This document shows positions 33,459 to 40,713 of a DNA stretch of 41,263 bases, in pieces. The DNA comes from an uncultured Synechococcus sp. (GTDB taxonomy: Bacteria; Cyanobacteriota; Cyanobacteriia; PCC-6307; Cyanobiaceae). The DNA is taken from NCBI GenBank assembly GCA_913061215.1, contig CAJXSQ010000003.1, positions 1 through 41,263 on the forward strand. Direction: 5' to 3'. The notes beneath the pieces are model-generated. The model worked only from the letters and a program-made list of their open reading frames with translations. It was not told the DNA's origin and did no database searches. Each line of letters opens with the position of its first letter. The first letter of the stretch is position 1. Both the position numbers and the translations under genes were made by a program.

Positions 33459-33491
33459 GCTGCGACCCTAGGCCGGATCGCCGCCGCACTG

Positions 33492-33935
33492 GTGAGCCTG
33501 GTGCTCGCTGCAGCGCTGCTTCTGGCGGCCGCACCGGCGGCCCTGGCTGCGGCCAGCTGCGCGCCGATCAGCACCGGCGCGGTGGAAGCCCTGTTCGATC
33601 GCTGGAATGCAGCCCTGGCCAGCGGTGATCCAGGTGAGGTGAGCGCGCTCTACAGCCCCGATGCCCTGCTGCTGCCCACCCTCTCGCCGCAGCCCCGCAC
33701 CGATCCTGCCGGCATCCGCGACTACTTCAGCGGTTTTCTGGCGGGCGGGCCGCAGGGGCGGATCGAGAGCCGCATGATTCAGCTGGGCTGCAATGAAGCG
33801 CTCGATGCCGGCACCTACAGCTTCCGCTTCCGCGATGGCCATCAGGTGCAGGCTCGCTACACCTTTGTGTATGGCTTTGATCAGGGGGAGTGGCGCATCG
33901 TGCACCACCACTCCTCCCTGGAGCCAAGCGCTTAG
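33492..33935 (+). CDS. Secreted SnoaL/DUF4440-like (NTF2-fold) protein
   Basis: About 147 residues from a GTG at 33492 (GTG at 33501 is an alternative). A signal peptide (SLVLAAALLLAAAPAALAA) precedes an NTF2-like domain: ISTGAVEALFDRWNAALASGDP, VSALYSPDALLLPTLS, GIRDYFSGFLA and FVYGFDQGEWRIVHHHSSLEP. The family includes calcium/calmodulin-kinase association-like and polyketide-cyclase-like small enzymes; many are simple ligand-binding proteins. Two cysteines could pair in the periplasm. Diverges from the ParB-like gene with 33 nt between the starts. Confidence 0.82.
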   Translation: MSLVLAAALLLAAAPAALAAASCAPISTGAVEALFDRWNAALASGDPGEVSALYSPDALLLPTLSPQPRTDPAGIRDYFSGFLAGGPQGRIESRMIQLGCNEALDAGTYSFRFRDGHQVQARYTFVYGFDQGEWRIVHHHSSLEPSA

Positions 33936-34381
33936 GCGCTCTCGGGCAGAAAGGCCTCCAGGGTGCGGCAGGGAAGCACCGCCACCTCGGGCAACAGCTT
34001 GCTGCGGCAGGCCTCCTGATGCTCGCGGATGGTGATGCCGTACATCTCGAGAAACAGATCGCGATCCGCCAGCGAACCGGTGAGGCCGCAAGCCAGATAG
34101 AGCTGGCGCATCGGCGTCCAGGGGCGGCGGTTGACTTCACGCTGCAACTGCTGCAGGCGGAAGCGACGCAGGGCCTTCAGGGGCGGCTCACCGCAGTGGG
34201 CGTGGCAGACGTTCTGGAGCGTGCGCACACTCACATGGCAGTGACGGGCCAGATCCGCCATGCGCAGCGTGCTGGCGTAGTGCTCGGCGATATAAGCGGC
34301 CAACAGCGTGATCACGCTGTTCTCTGCTTGAAGGTGAGGGCTTTTACTCACGTAGCAGCTAGTGGAGCACCAGAAATGCAA
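33932..34381 (-). CDS. AraC-type DNA-binding protein without sensor domain
   Basis: 149 residues from a TTG at 34381, or 139 from a GTG at 34351. It consists almost only of the AraC double helix-turn-helix: LAAYIAEHYASTLRMADLARHCHVSVRTLQNV (first motif) and GEPPLKALRRFRLQQLQREV with SLADRDLFLEMYGITIREHQ (second motif). The usual N-terminal effector domain is missing and no other frame upstream supplies it. It may be a small activator like SoxS/MarA or a trimmed remnant. The region just upstream is comparatively AT-rich. Stop codons of this gene and the NTF2-like gene overlap by 4 nt. Confidence 0.78.
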   Translation of the reverse strand: MHFWCSTSCYVSKSPHLQAENSVITLLAAYIAEHYASTLRMADLARHCHVSVRTLQNVCHAHCGEPPLKALRRFRLQQLQREVNRRPWTPMRQLYLACGLTGSLADRDLFLEMYGITIREHQEACRSKLLPEVAVLPCRTLEAFLPESA

Positions 34382-34490
34382 TCAGGCGTGAATGTACAGG
34401 ATCTGGCTCGCTCAACCCGCCAAATGGAATACCAAATCCAACGGCATCGGCATACGCGAACGAGATCAATCAGCGCATTCAGACAATCTG

Positions 34491-35072
34491 TCAGAAACGG
34501 ACCCCATCAAGAATCTGCATCGTGGCGAATCCCAGCGAGGCCGGCACCGGATTGGGCCCCGCCGGCAACGCCTGCACCGCAAACATGTATGTGTCCGACT
34601 GGAACGGGTTGTTCCAGGGCTTCAGGGCCACGGTGAAGGTCTGCCCCGGCTGAGGAGGCTCGGGGAAGCGCACCGTCACGAGGCGTTGGTCGTTGTTGAA
34701 CTCCGCCTGCACCGGGATCGCGGCCCCTTCCCGGCGCGGCAGCCCCAGGAAGGCGCGGGTGCGCTCCGGCGCGAACTGGAAGCTGCGGTCCACACCGCGG
34801 GTCTGCTGGATCTGCAATCCACCCAGGCCAGCACCCGCCTTCTCCGGCAGGGTGATCGTGAAGTAATACTCCGCTCCCGTCTGGCCCACGTACCAGTAGT
34901 AGTTGCGGAAGTCCACCTTCCAGGGGGGGCTGGTGAACCAGGTCTGCCCCTCCACCTCCAGGGCCCGGGCGGCGGGCACGAACGGCGGCGCAACCAGCGG
35001 CGCCAACAACGGCCCGGTCAACACCGCCGGCAGGGCCCAGCGCAGCAGCCGCTTGATCGTGGACCTGTGCAT
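34491..35072 (-). CDS. DUF2808 secreted protein
   Basis: 193 residues from the ATG at 35072 (GGAG three bases upstream; a TTG codon just before adds one residue). A signal peptide (RLLRWALPAVLTGPLLAPLVAPPFVPAARA) precedes the DUF2808 domain: TWFTSPPWKVDFRNYYWYVG, YYFTITLPEKAGAGLGGLQIQQTRGVD, and FTVALKPWNNPFQSDTYMF. The family is largely cyanobacterial, exported, with no known function. It is 109 nt upstream of the AraC-type gene on the same strand. Confidence 0.87.
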   Translation of the reverse strand: MHRSTIKRLLRWALPAVLTGPLLAPLVAPPFVPAARALEVEGQTWFTSPPWKVDFRNYYWYVGQTGAEYYFTITLPEKAGAGLGGLQIQQTRGVDRSFQFAPERTRAFLGLPRREGAAIPVQAEFNNDQRLVTVRFPEPPQPGQTFTVALKPWNNPFQSDTYMFAVQALPAGPNPVPASLGFATMQILDGVRF

Positions 35073-35151
35073 CAACTCCAGGGGCGGTGTGACTGGAAGT
35101 TAGCGGCGGTCCTGGCCGTTGATAGGGTCAGTCGGCACGCGTGTCTGGTCA

Positions 35152-35325
35152 ATGAACCGAGCCGAACTCGACGCCATTGATCTGATGCTGCGCGATCTGA
35201 ACACCCGCCACGACGAGATCCGCCATCGGGCCGCCTTCCGCGGCTGCACGCGTGAGCTGCTCACCCTCCAGGATGAGCTGATTCGCTACCTGAAAGCGAA
35301 GCGCGAAGATCTCAACGGGCGCTGA
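35152..35325 (+). CDS. Small helical protein of unknown function
   Basis: 57 residues starting MNRAELDAIDLMLRDLNTRH, almost entirely charged helix (TRELLTLQDELIRYLKAKRE), one cysteine. Likely a short coiled coil. It diverges from the DUF2808 gene and ends 3 nt before the convergent GST gene. Codon use resembles the neighbours. No family recognised. Confidence 0.6.
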   Translation: MNRAELDAIDLMLRDLNTRHDEIRHRAAFRGCTRELLTLQDELIRYLKAKREDLNGR

Positions 35326-35328
35326 GCC

Positions 35329-36600
35329 TCAGGCCGCCTGCAGAAACGGCTGGGGATTCTGGTCGCGGCGGTGCTGCAGGGGCAGTTGCGGGCCCTGCTC
35401 CTCGCCAGCCAGCGCGGCCGTGGCCTCCAGAGCGCTGCGCATCCGCCGCGCCGCATGCAGGCTCATGTCCCGCGGGACGCTGATGCGATCGCGCCAGTAG
35501 CGCAGGCCCGCAGCGGTGCCCGGCGGCGGCGCCAGCAGGGGCAACGCGGGGTCGCGCAGCAGATTGGTGAGGGCGCAGCGCAGGGCCTGATCCAGGGCCC
35601 GGCTTCCCTCGGGGTTCACGGCCAGCAGCCGCTCGCGGTGGCGGAGCATGCGGGCCAGGGCTTCCTGAACGGCCGTGGCCGGAGGGTTCTGGCGGGTTTC
35701 CACCACGGCGGGGTGCTGCACAGGCCAGGGCCCCTGATCGATCAGGCGCGCCACGCGCTGCTGCTCGGCGCTGCCGCTGGGCAGGCAGCAGCCCATCTGG
35801 GGCGGCAGGTCGTGGGCGTGGGTGTGGATGTCGCTCTGGGTGCCGAGGTAGGTGCTGCGCTGCTCGAGGGCGGCAAACCAGCGATCGATCGCCGGGTGCT
35901 CTGTGCGCAGGCCATAGCCCTTGTAATAAGCGAGCGAGGCGTTCATCCGCTCGAGATAGGGCACGAAGATCACATCGGCGGTGCCGAAGTGTTCGCGGAA
36001 GAAGGGCCCCGGGGTGCTCTGCAGCGCCTCGTCCACCAGGCCGGCCATGCGGGCGAAATGCTGCTCCGCCGGCGCCGTGTGTGCCCCTTGGCCCTCGCAG
36101 TAGCAGAGCCACTGGCACCAGGCGCGGAACAGCCGCCGCTCCAGCTGGCGCAGCGCAAACACATCCGGATCCTGCATGCCCTCGCCCAAGGGCCCGAAGG
36201 CCTCCTCGAGCGCCTGCAGGATCAGATCGCTTTCGGTGATCAGGTGGCCATCGAGCTCCAGGGCCGGCAGCATCCCGGAGGGAACGATCTGCTTGAACCA
36301 GCGCTCCTTCTCGCCGTAGCAGAACATCGTCACCTTGCGGATCCGGTAGGGGATCCGCTTCTCCTCCAGCCACAGCCACACCTTCTGGCAGTAGGGACAC
36401 CAGGCGTGGTGATCGCGGTAGAGGGTGACGCGCACCTCCGCTTCCGGCCGCCCGAACAGGCGCAGGCGGGCCTGGGCGTTGGTGGGGCCCTCCACCCGCC
36501 GCTGCTGCAGGTCAGCCTCGCTGCAGGGCTCGAGCCGCTCCTCCAGCTGCTGCCAGCTCAAGGGCTCAGCCAAGGGCATCGCTGGGGCGGAACTGTGCAT
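35329..36600 (-). CDS. Large glutathione S-transferase-like protein
   Basis: 423 residues. The thioredoxin-fold half starts around residue 55 with VTLYRDHHAWCPYCQKVWLWLEEKRIPY, a glutaredoxin-like CPYC site, then VTMFCYGEKERWFKQIVPSGMLPALELDG and the glutathione-contact ITESDLILQALE. The helical GST half follows (FRAWCQWLCYC, FGTADVIFVPYLERMNASLAYYKGY). About 150 additional C-terminal residues (GCCLPSGSAEQQ onward) are not part of a usual GST (200-240 residues) and are helical and Arg-rich. Likely thiol-transfer or detoxification; substrate unknown. Confidence 0.85.
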   Translation of the reverse strand: MHSSAPAMPLAEPLSWQQLEERLEPCSEADLQQRRVEGPTNAQARLRLFGRPEAEVRVTLYRDHHAWCPYCQKVWLWLEEKRIPYRIRKVTMFCYGEKERWFKQIVPSGMLPALELDGHLITESDLILQALEEAFGPLGEGMQDPDVFALRQLERRLFRAWCQWLCYCEGQGAHTAPAEQHFARMAGLVDEALQSTPGPFFREHFGTADVIFVPYLERMNASLAYYKGYGLRTEHPAIDRWFAALEQRSTYLGTQSDIHTHAHDLPPQMGCCLPSGSAEQQRVARLIDQGPWPVQHPAVVETRQNPPATAVQEALARMLRHRERLLAVNPEGSRALDQALRCALTNLLRDPALPLLAPPPGTAAGLRYWRDRISVPRDMSLHAARRMRSALEATAALAGEEQGPQLPLQHRRDQNPQPFLQAA

Positions 36601-36637
36601 CGGCCCAGCATGGACGAATCCACCCCAGCCCTGCGGC

Positions 36638-38656
36638 TCACACCAGCCGTGAACCGCTGGCCCGCTGCTGCTGGGCCGGATCGAACACCGCCGCGATCGT
36701 GCGGATCAACCAGCGGCCCTCGGTGGTGACCCGCACCCGGCCGATGCCCTGCTCCTGCTGCAGCTCCACCAGCCCATCGGCCGCCAGCTCCTGCAGCTGC
36801 TGCCACTCGGCCGCGAAACGCGCCAGATCCAGCTCCACGGCGAACTGGCACATCACCTGGCGGATCAGTTCCCGCCGCTCCAGCACCTGCGGATCCCGCA
36901 CCACCAGGCCGCGCTCCACCGGCAGGTGCCCCTGCTCGAGGGCGGCGCTGTAGGCCTTGAGGTCGCGCTCGTTCTGGGCGAAGAGATGGGGGAACTGGCT
37001 GATCGCCGTGGGACCCACCCCCAGCAGCTCCAGCTCGCCGCCGGTGGTGTAGCCCTGGAAGTTGCGGTGCAGCCGCCCATCCCGTGCCGCCACCGCCAGG
37101 CTGTCGCCGGCGAGGGCGTAGTGGTCCATGCCGATCGCCTCGTAGCCGCCGCCGCAGAGCAACCGCTGGGCGTCGCCGAGCATCGCGATGCGCTCGCGCG
37201 GGCTGGGCAGATCATCGGCCGCAATCTTGCGCTGCAGCGGCAGCTGCTCGGGCAGATAGGCGAAGGAGAACAGCGAGATGCGATCGGGCCGCAGCTCCTG
37301 CACCAGCTCCAGGGTGGCGCGGAAGCGCTCGGGGGTCTGCAGGGGCAGGCCGCAGATCAGATCCACGTTCACGCTGGTGAACTGCGCCTCCCGCAGCCAG
37401 CCCATCACCCGCCGCAGCTGCTCGGCCGGCACCACCCGGTTCACGGCTTTCTGCACCTCGGGGTCGGCGTCCTGAATGCCGAAGCTGATGCGGTTGAAGC
37501 CCAGCTGGCGCAGCTGCAGCGCCGCATCGCGCGTGAGGAATTCCGGGTTCACCTCGATCGAAGCCTCCAGATCGGGCTCGAGATCGAAGTGGCGCGCGAT
37601 CAGCTCCCACAGCTGGCGGGTTTCGGCGGCGTTGAGGTAGTTGGGGGTGCCGCCGCCCCAGTGCAGCTGGGCCAGGCGCCGCCGCTGGGGCATCGCGGCT
37701 GTGATCAGCTCCAGCTCCTTGGCCAGCGCCGCCAGGTAGGGCTCCACCACCTTCGAGCCCAGCTGGGTGGTGACCCGGTTGCAACCGCAATACCAGCAGG
37801 CGTGGCGGCAGAAGGGCACATGCACGTAGAGCGAGAGCGGTGCCGTGGTGGGCTGCGCCAGCTGGGCGCGCAGCTCCGCCTCACCCACCGCCGGCGTGAA
37901 CGCCGCCGCCGTGGGGTAGCTGGTGTAGCGGGGCACCGGTTTGTCGTGCTTGAGCAACAGCTCGATCGGGCTGAGGCGCGGGGCGGGCAGCTCGGCCAGC
38001 TCCGCCAGCAGGCGCTGGGTGGCGTGGAAGGCCAGCTCCGCCTCCTCCAGCAGCTCCTCCTCCTCCTCGGGCGAGAGGTCCATCTCCTCAAAGCCGTCGT
38101 GCAGCTGGTGCTTGAGGCTGGCCAGATCGTGCTCGAACGCCCAGAAGCTCACGGCCGGCAGGTCGTGACGGCGCAGGATGGCGTTGGCCTGCTCCGCCAG
38201 CTGCTGGCCGCCGGAGAGATCGCCGCCGTAGCGCACATACACGTGGGCCATGAAACGGTGGGGCGCCTGGCGGGCCAGCACCTTCAGCTGCTCCAGCCAG
38301 ATCGCGGCGGCGGCCGAGGCGGGCGTGGCCTCCAGGGCGGAGAGCACGGCCAGATCGTGCTGGAGAGCGGTGGTGCGGGCCAGGCCCGCCCAAGGGATCG
38401 AGCGGGCGCCGAGGGCCGAGGCCAGCTCAGGACCCTGCTGCTCCAGCAGGGCGTAGGCCGGCGCCAGGGCGCGCATCAGCGCCGCGAGCTGAAGGGGTGA
38501 GGCCTGACCCTCGAGCAGCGCCCGGGAGAACACCATGCCCTCGGCTTTGTGGTGGGCCTTGCCGATACGGGCATGCAGCTTGCGCACCCGCGGCCCGAAA
38601 CCCTTGCGCAGCTGGGCATCAGCGGGGCCGGCGTGATCGGAGATCGAGGAGACCAT
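36638..38656 (-). CDS. Heme oxygenase - HemN fusion protein
   Basis: 672 residues encoding two complete enzymes in one frame. Residues about 15-225 are heme oxygenase: KLHARIGKAHHKAEGMVF with proximal His35, and FMAHVYVRYGGDLSGGQQL (136-153), which cleaves heme to biliverdin, CO and iron. Residues about 230-672 are oxygen-independent coproporphyrinogen III oxidase HemN: HDKPVPRYTSYPTA, the radical-SAM cluster PFCRHACWYCGCN (C283, C287, C290, C292), LHWGGGTPNYLN, IDLICGLPLQTPERF-like strand and YEAIGMDHYALAGD, HRNFQGYTTGG. A Glu-rich linker (197-208) lies inside the last heme-oxygenase helices. In other cyanobacteria ho2 and hemN are separate adjacent genes of a low-oxygen operon. The ATG at 38656 is preferred to a TTG one codon earlier. 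Confidence 0.92.
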   Translation of the reverse strand: MVSSISDHAGPADAQLRKGFGPRVRKLHARIGKAHHKAEGMVFSRALLEGQASPLQLAALMRALAPAYALLEQQGPELASALGARSIPWAGLARTTALQHDLAVLSALEATPASAAAAIWLEQLKVLARQAPHRFMAHVYVRYGGDLSGGQQLAEQANAILRRHDLPAVSFWAFEHDLASLKHQLHDGFEEMDLSPEEEEELLEEAELAFHATQRLLAELAELPAPRLSPIELLLKHDKPVPRYTSYPTAAAFTPAVGEAELRAQLAQPTTAPLSLYVHVPFCRHACWYCGCNRVTTQLGSKVVEPYLAALAKELELITAAMPQRRRLAQLHWGGGTPNYLNAAETRQLWELIARHFDLEPDLEASIEVNPEFLTRDAALQLRQLGFNRISFGIQDADPEVQKAVNRVVPAEQLRRVMGWLREAQFTSVNVDLICGLPLQTPERFRATLELVQELRPDRISLFSFAYLPEQLPLQRKIAADDLPSPRERIAMLGDAQRLLCGGGYEAIGMDHYALAGDSLAVAARDGRLHRNFQGYTTGGELELLGVGPTAISQFPHLFAQNERDLKAYSAALEQGHLPVERGLVVRDPQVLERRELIRQVMCQFAVELDLARFAAEWQQLQELAADGLVELQQEQGIGRVRVTTEGRWLIRTIAAVFDPAQQQRASGSRLV

Positions 38657-38717
38657 CAACGCAACCGCGACTGCCGCGGCATGAACTGAGGCAACGATAT
38701 AACGCTAGTGTTTTGAC

Positions 38718-38733
38718 GCAGTCAGTTGATTGC
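38718..38733. promoter_or_regulatory. Dyad in the ho-hemN / small-gene divergent region, candidate operator
   Basis: GCA-g-TCA-gt-TGA-t-TGC: twelve of sixteen bases in perfect dyad symmetry, in the 98-nt gap between the two start codons. It overlaps a plausible -35 of the leftward gene (CTGACT, 17 nt, TTATAT on the minus strand). A wider inverted pair GCAACGA (38691-38697) / TCGTTGC (38738-38744) brackets it. Could bind a MarR-type activator such as ChlR of other low-oxygen clusters; this is inference. Confidence 0.4.
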
Positions 38734-38754
38734 GGTTTCGTTGCATCCCCGCCG

Positions 38755-39105
38755 ATGGCTCTCCCTGTCCAACCCGATACCCGCCAGCTCAGCCTGCAGC
38801 TGCTGCTGGCCCCCTGCGGTCAGCTCAGCGGCGATGGCCAGCTGCGCGAACTGATGCAGGAGCGCCGCCGCCACGTGGGCAATGCCAGCGGCGGCCTCTG
38901 GTATCTGCCGCAGGCCCTCACCGCCGAGCTGCCCCTGCCGGGCGACATGGCCTGCGAGGCCCTGGCGATTGCCGATCCCAGCGCCGCCGTGTGGCTGCAA
39001 CTGCGCTTCGGCGGCAGCCTCCGCAGCGCCAGCCTGAGCAGCGCCTGGTTGCACGAGAAAGCGCTGGAGCTGCCCGCCCCAGCGCCTCAGGCCGCCGTCG
39101 CCTGA
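38755..39105 (+). CDS. Small protein of unknown function between the two tetrapyrrole/lipid units
   Basis: 116 residues starting MALPVQPDTRQLSLQLLLAP. It is a compact mixed sequence (LRELMQERRRHVGNASGGLWYLPQALTAELP in the middle, WLQLRFGGSLRSASLSSAWLHEKALELP near the end) with two cysteines and no signal peptide. I do not recognise the family. It diverges from the heme oxygenase-HemN gene and converges on the ADO homologue, with only 4 nt between stops. Codon use is like the neighbours, which supports a real gene. Confidence 0.65.
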   Translation: MALPVQPDTRQLSLQLLLAPCGQLSGDGQLRELMQERRRHVGNASGGLWYLPQALTAELPLPGDMACEALAIADPSAAVWLQLRFGGSLRSASLSSAWLHEKALELPAPAPQAAVA

Positions 39106-39109
39106 CGGT

Positions 39110-39817
39110 TCAGAGGGCCCGGGCGGCCGCACCGGCCAGGATGCGCCTGGCCGCGGCCGCCTCAAACCCGATCGCTTCCAGCGCCTGTTGATAGAGCTCA
39201 CTGAAGCTGGCCAGCACCTCGATCGGATCCATGCCGATGGCGGTGAGGTCGCCGGCCAGGTGGTGCAGGATGCCAAGGGTGATCGGCAACGCCCGCCGGG
39301 AGGCTTCCGCCACCGACGCCACCACAGCCTGATCACCGGCAACGATGCGGGCCTGCAGCCACTGCTCGGCATAGCCGAGGTGCTCACCTTCGTCGTTGAT
39401 CACCGCCGCGGTGATCGGCGCGGCGTAGGCATCGGCCACCGGCAGGTAGTGGCGGTAGGCCGCCACGGCGAAGCACTCCACGATCAGCCCCTGAATCACC
39501 AGGCAGGCCGGTAGATCACCCTGGCGGTCGTACTCAAGAAACAGGGCATGCAGGGGGGCGAACAGCTGCCGCGCCAGAGCTACATCGGGCTTCACCCCCA
39601 GATTGCGGCCGCAGCCCACGAAGGCGGTGGCGTGGCGGCCCTCCATCGCCGCCAGGCGGTCCAGCTCAGGGCCGTCTTCGGGAATGGCGCGGCCCAGCAG
39701 CCGGAAGTGGCGATCGGCCAGACCCTCACCCACCACCACCATGCCGTTGATGCGGCTGTAGGCGTCCAGATAGGCGGGGGAGGTGATGTCGATCGGTGCG
39801 GTGGGTGTTGTGGTCAT
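39110..39817 (-). CDS. Aldehyde deformylating oxygenase (ADO) homologue
   Basis: 235 residues, the usual ADO length. All six diiron ligands line up: Glu in VVVGEGLA, Glu and His in AAMEGRH, Glu in LIVECFAVAAY, Glu and His in NDEGEH. Other ADO signatures are present: SPAYLDAYSRINGMV, CGRNLGVKPD, YRHYLPVADAYA and HLAGDLTAIGMDPIEVL. ADO turns fatty aldehydes into alkanes plus formate using O2. The usual partner, acyl-ACP reductase, is not here; instead the gene overlaps a desaturase by one nucleotide (TGATG). Divergence at several positions (e.g. GEGLA for GEQEA) suggests a paralogue, perhaps with another substrate. Confidence 0.86.
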   Translation of the reverse strand: MTTTPTAPIDITSPAYLDAYSRINGMVVVGEGLADRHFRLLGRAIPEDGPELDRLAAMEGRHATAFVGCGRNLGVKPDVALARQLFAPLHALFLEYDRQGDLPACLVIQGLIVECFAVAAYRHYLPVADAYAAPITAAVINDEGEHLGYAEQWLQARIVAGDQAVVASVAEASRRALPITLGILHHLAGDLTAIGMDPIEVLASFSELYQQALEAIGFEAAAARRILAGAAARAL

Positions 39818-40713
39818 CACAGGGAACGGAGAGCGGAACGGGACACCAGCACCGGTGCCAGGCGGATGCGGCGGGCCAGGCCCAGGCGCTGCAGCAGGCG
39901 GATGTGCTGCCAGGTGAGGTCGAGCTCCCACCAGCGGAAGCCCATACGGGCGCTGCTGGGGTAGGCGTGGTGGTTGTTATGCCAACCCTCCCCGAAGGTG
40001 AGCAGCGCCACCCACCAGTTGTTGCGGGAGCCATCACCGCTGGCATGGCTCACATAGCCCCAGCGATGGGTGGCCGAATTCACCAGCCAGGTGACGTGAT
40101 ACACGAGCACCAGCCGCAAGGGGATCCCCCAGAGCACCAGGGCCCAGCCACCCACTCCCGTGCCCTGGCCAACGGCATAGAGCAACACCGCCAGGGGCAA
40201 CTGCAACAGCAGGAAGTTGCGATTCAGCCAGCGGTAGTAGGGCACCTGCTGCATGTCGGGGGTGAGCTGGTGCACGTAGCGCTGGGCCGGCACATCCCGC
40301 AGCATCCAGCCGAAGTGACTCCACCAGAAGCCCAGATGGCTGTTGTGGTGATCGGCCGGATCGTCGGAATGCAGGTGGTGATGACGATGCAGCCCCACCC
40401 AGTCGATCGGGCCGTGCTGGCAGCTGAGGGTGCCGCAGGTGGCGATCAGCGCCTCCAGCCAGCGCGGCACCGTGAAGGCGCCGTGGGCGAGCAGGCGGTG
40501 ATAGCCGAGCGTCACCCCCACGCAGGCGGTGAGCCAGTAGAGCAGCAGCAGCGTGCCCACCGCCTCCCAGCTCCAGAAGCGCGGCAGCAAAGCCACCACA
40601 GCCAGGGCATGAATCACCGCCATGAACGCGGTGGTGCCCCAGCGGCGGCGCTGACGGCGGGGGCTCACGCGGATGCCCTGCTTCAGCGGCGGGATGGTCC
40701 GAAGGGTGCTCAT
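39817..40713 (-). CDS. Acyl-lipid fatty-acid desaturase (delta-9 / DesC type)
   Basis: 298 residues. The three histidine boxes of the membrane desaturases are present: HRLLAH, HRHHH and HNNHH, spaced as in DesC. Membrane segments lie around residues 27-70 and 160-200. The enzyme inserts the first double bond, usually at carbon 9 of a fatty acid bound to glycerolipid, using O2 and ferredoxin electrons. Its ATG overlaps the acsF stop by 4 nt (ATGA), and its stop overlaps the ADO start, so the three products are coupled. A second desC-like gene elsewhere would be expected for normal growth. Confidence 0.9.
   Translation of the reverse strand: MSTLRTIPPLKQGIRVSPRRQRRRWGTTAFMAVIHALAVVALLPRFWSWEAVGTLLLLYWLTACVGVTLGYHRLLAHGAFTVPRWLEALIATCGTLSCQHGPIDWVGLHRHHHLHSDDPADHHNSHLGFWWSHFGWMLRDVPAQRYVHQLTPDMQQVPYYRWLNRNFLLLQLPLAVLLYAVGQGTGVGGWALVLWGIPLRLVLVYHVTWLVNSATHRWGYVSHASGDGSRNNWWVALLTFGEGWHNNHHAYPSSARMGFRWWELDLTWQHIRLLQRLGLARRIRLAPVLVSRSALRSL

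Noticed and set aside
32826-33491. N-terminal extension of the NTF2-like frame
   Set aside because: It runs antisense through the ParB-like gene; the signal peptide begins only at the GTG at 33492.
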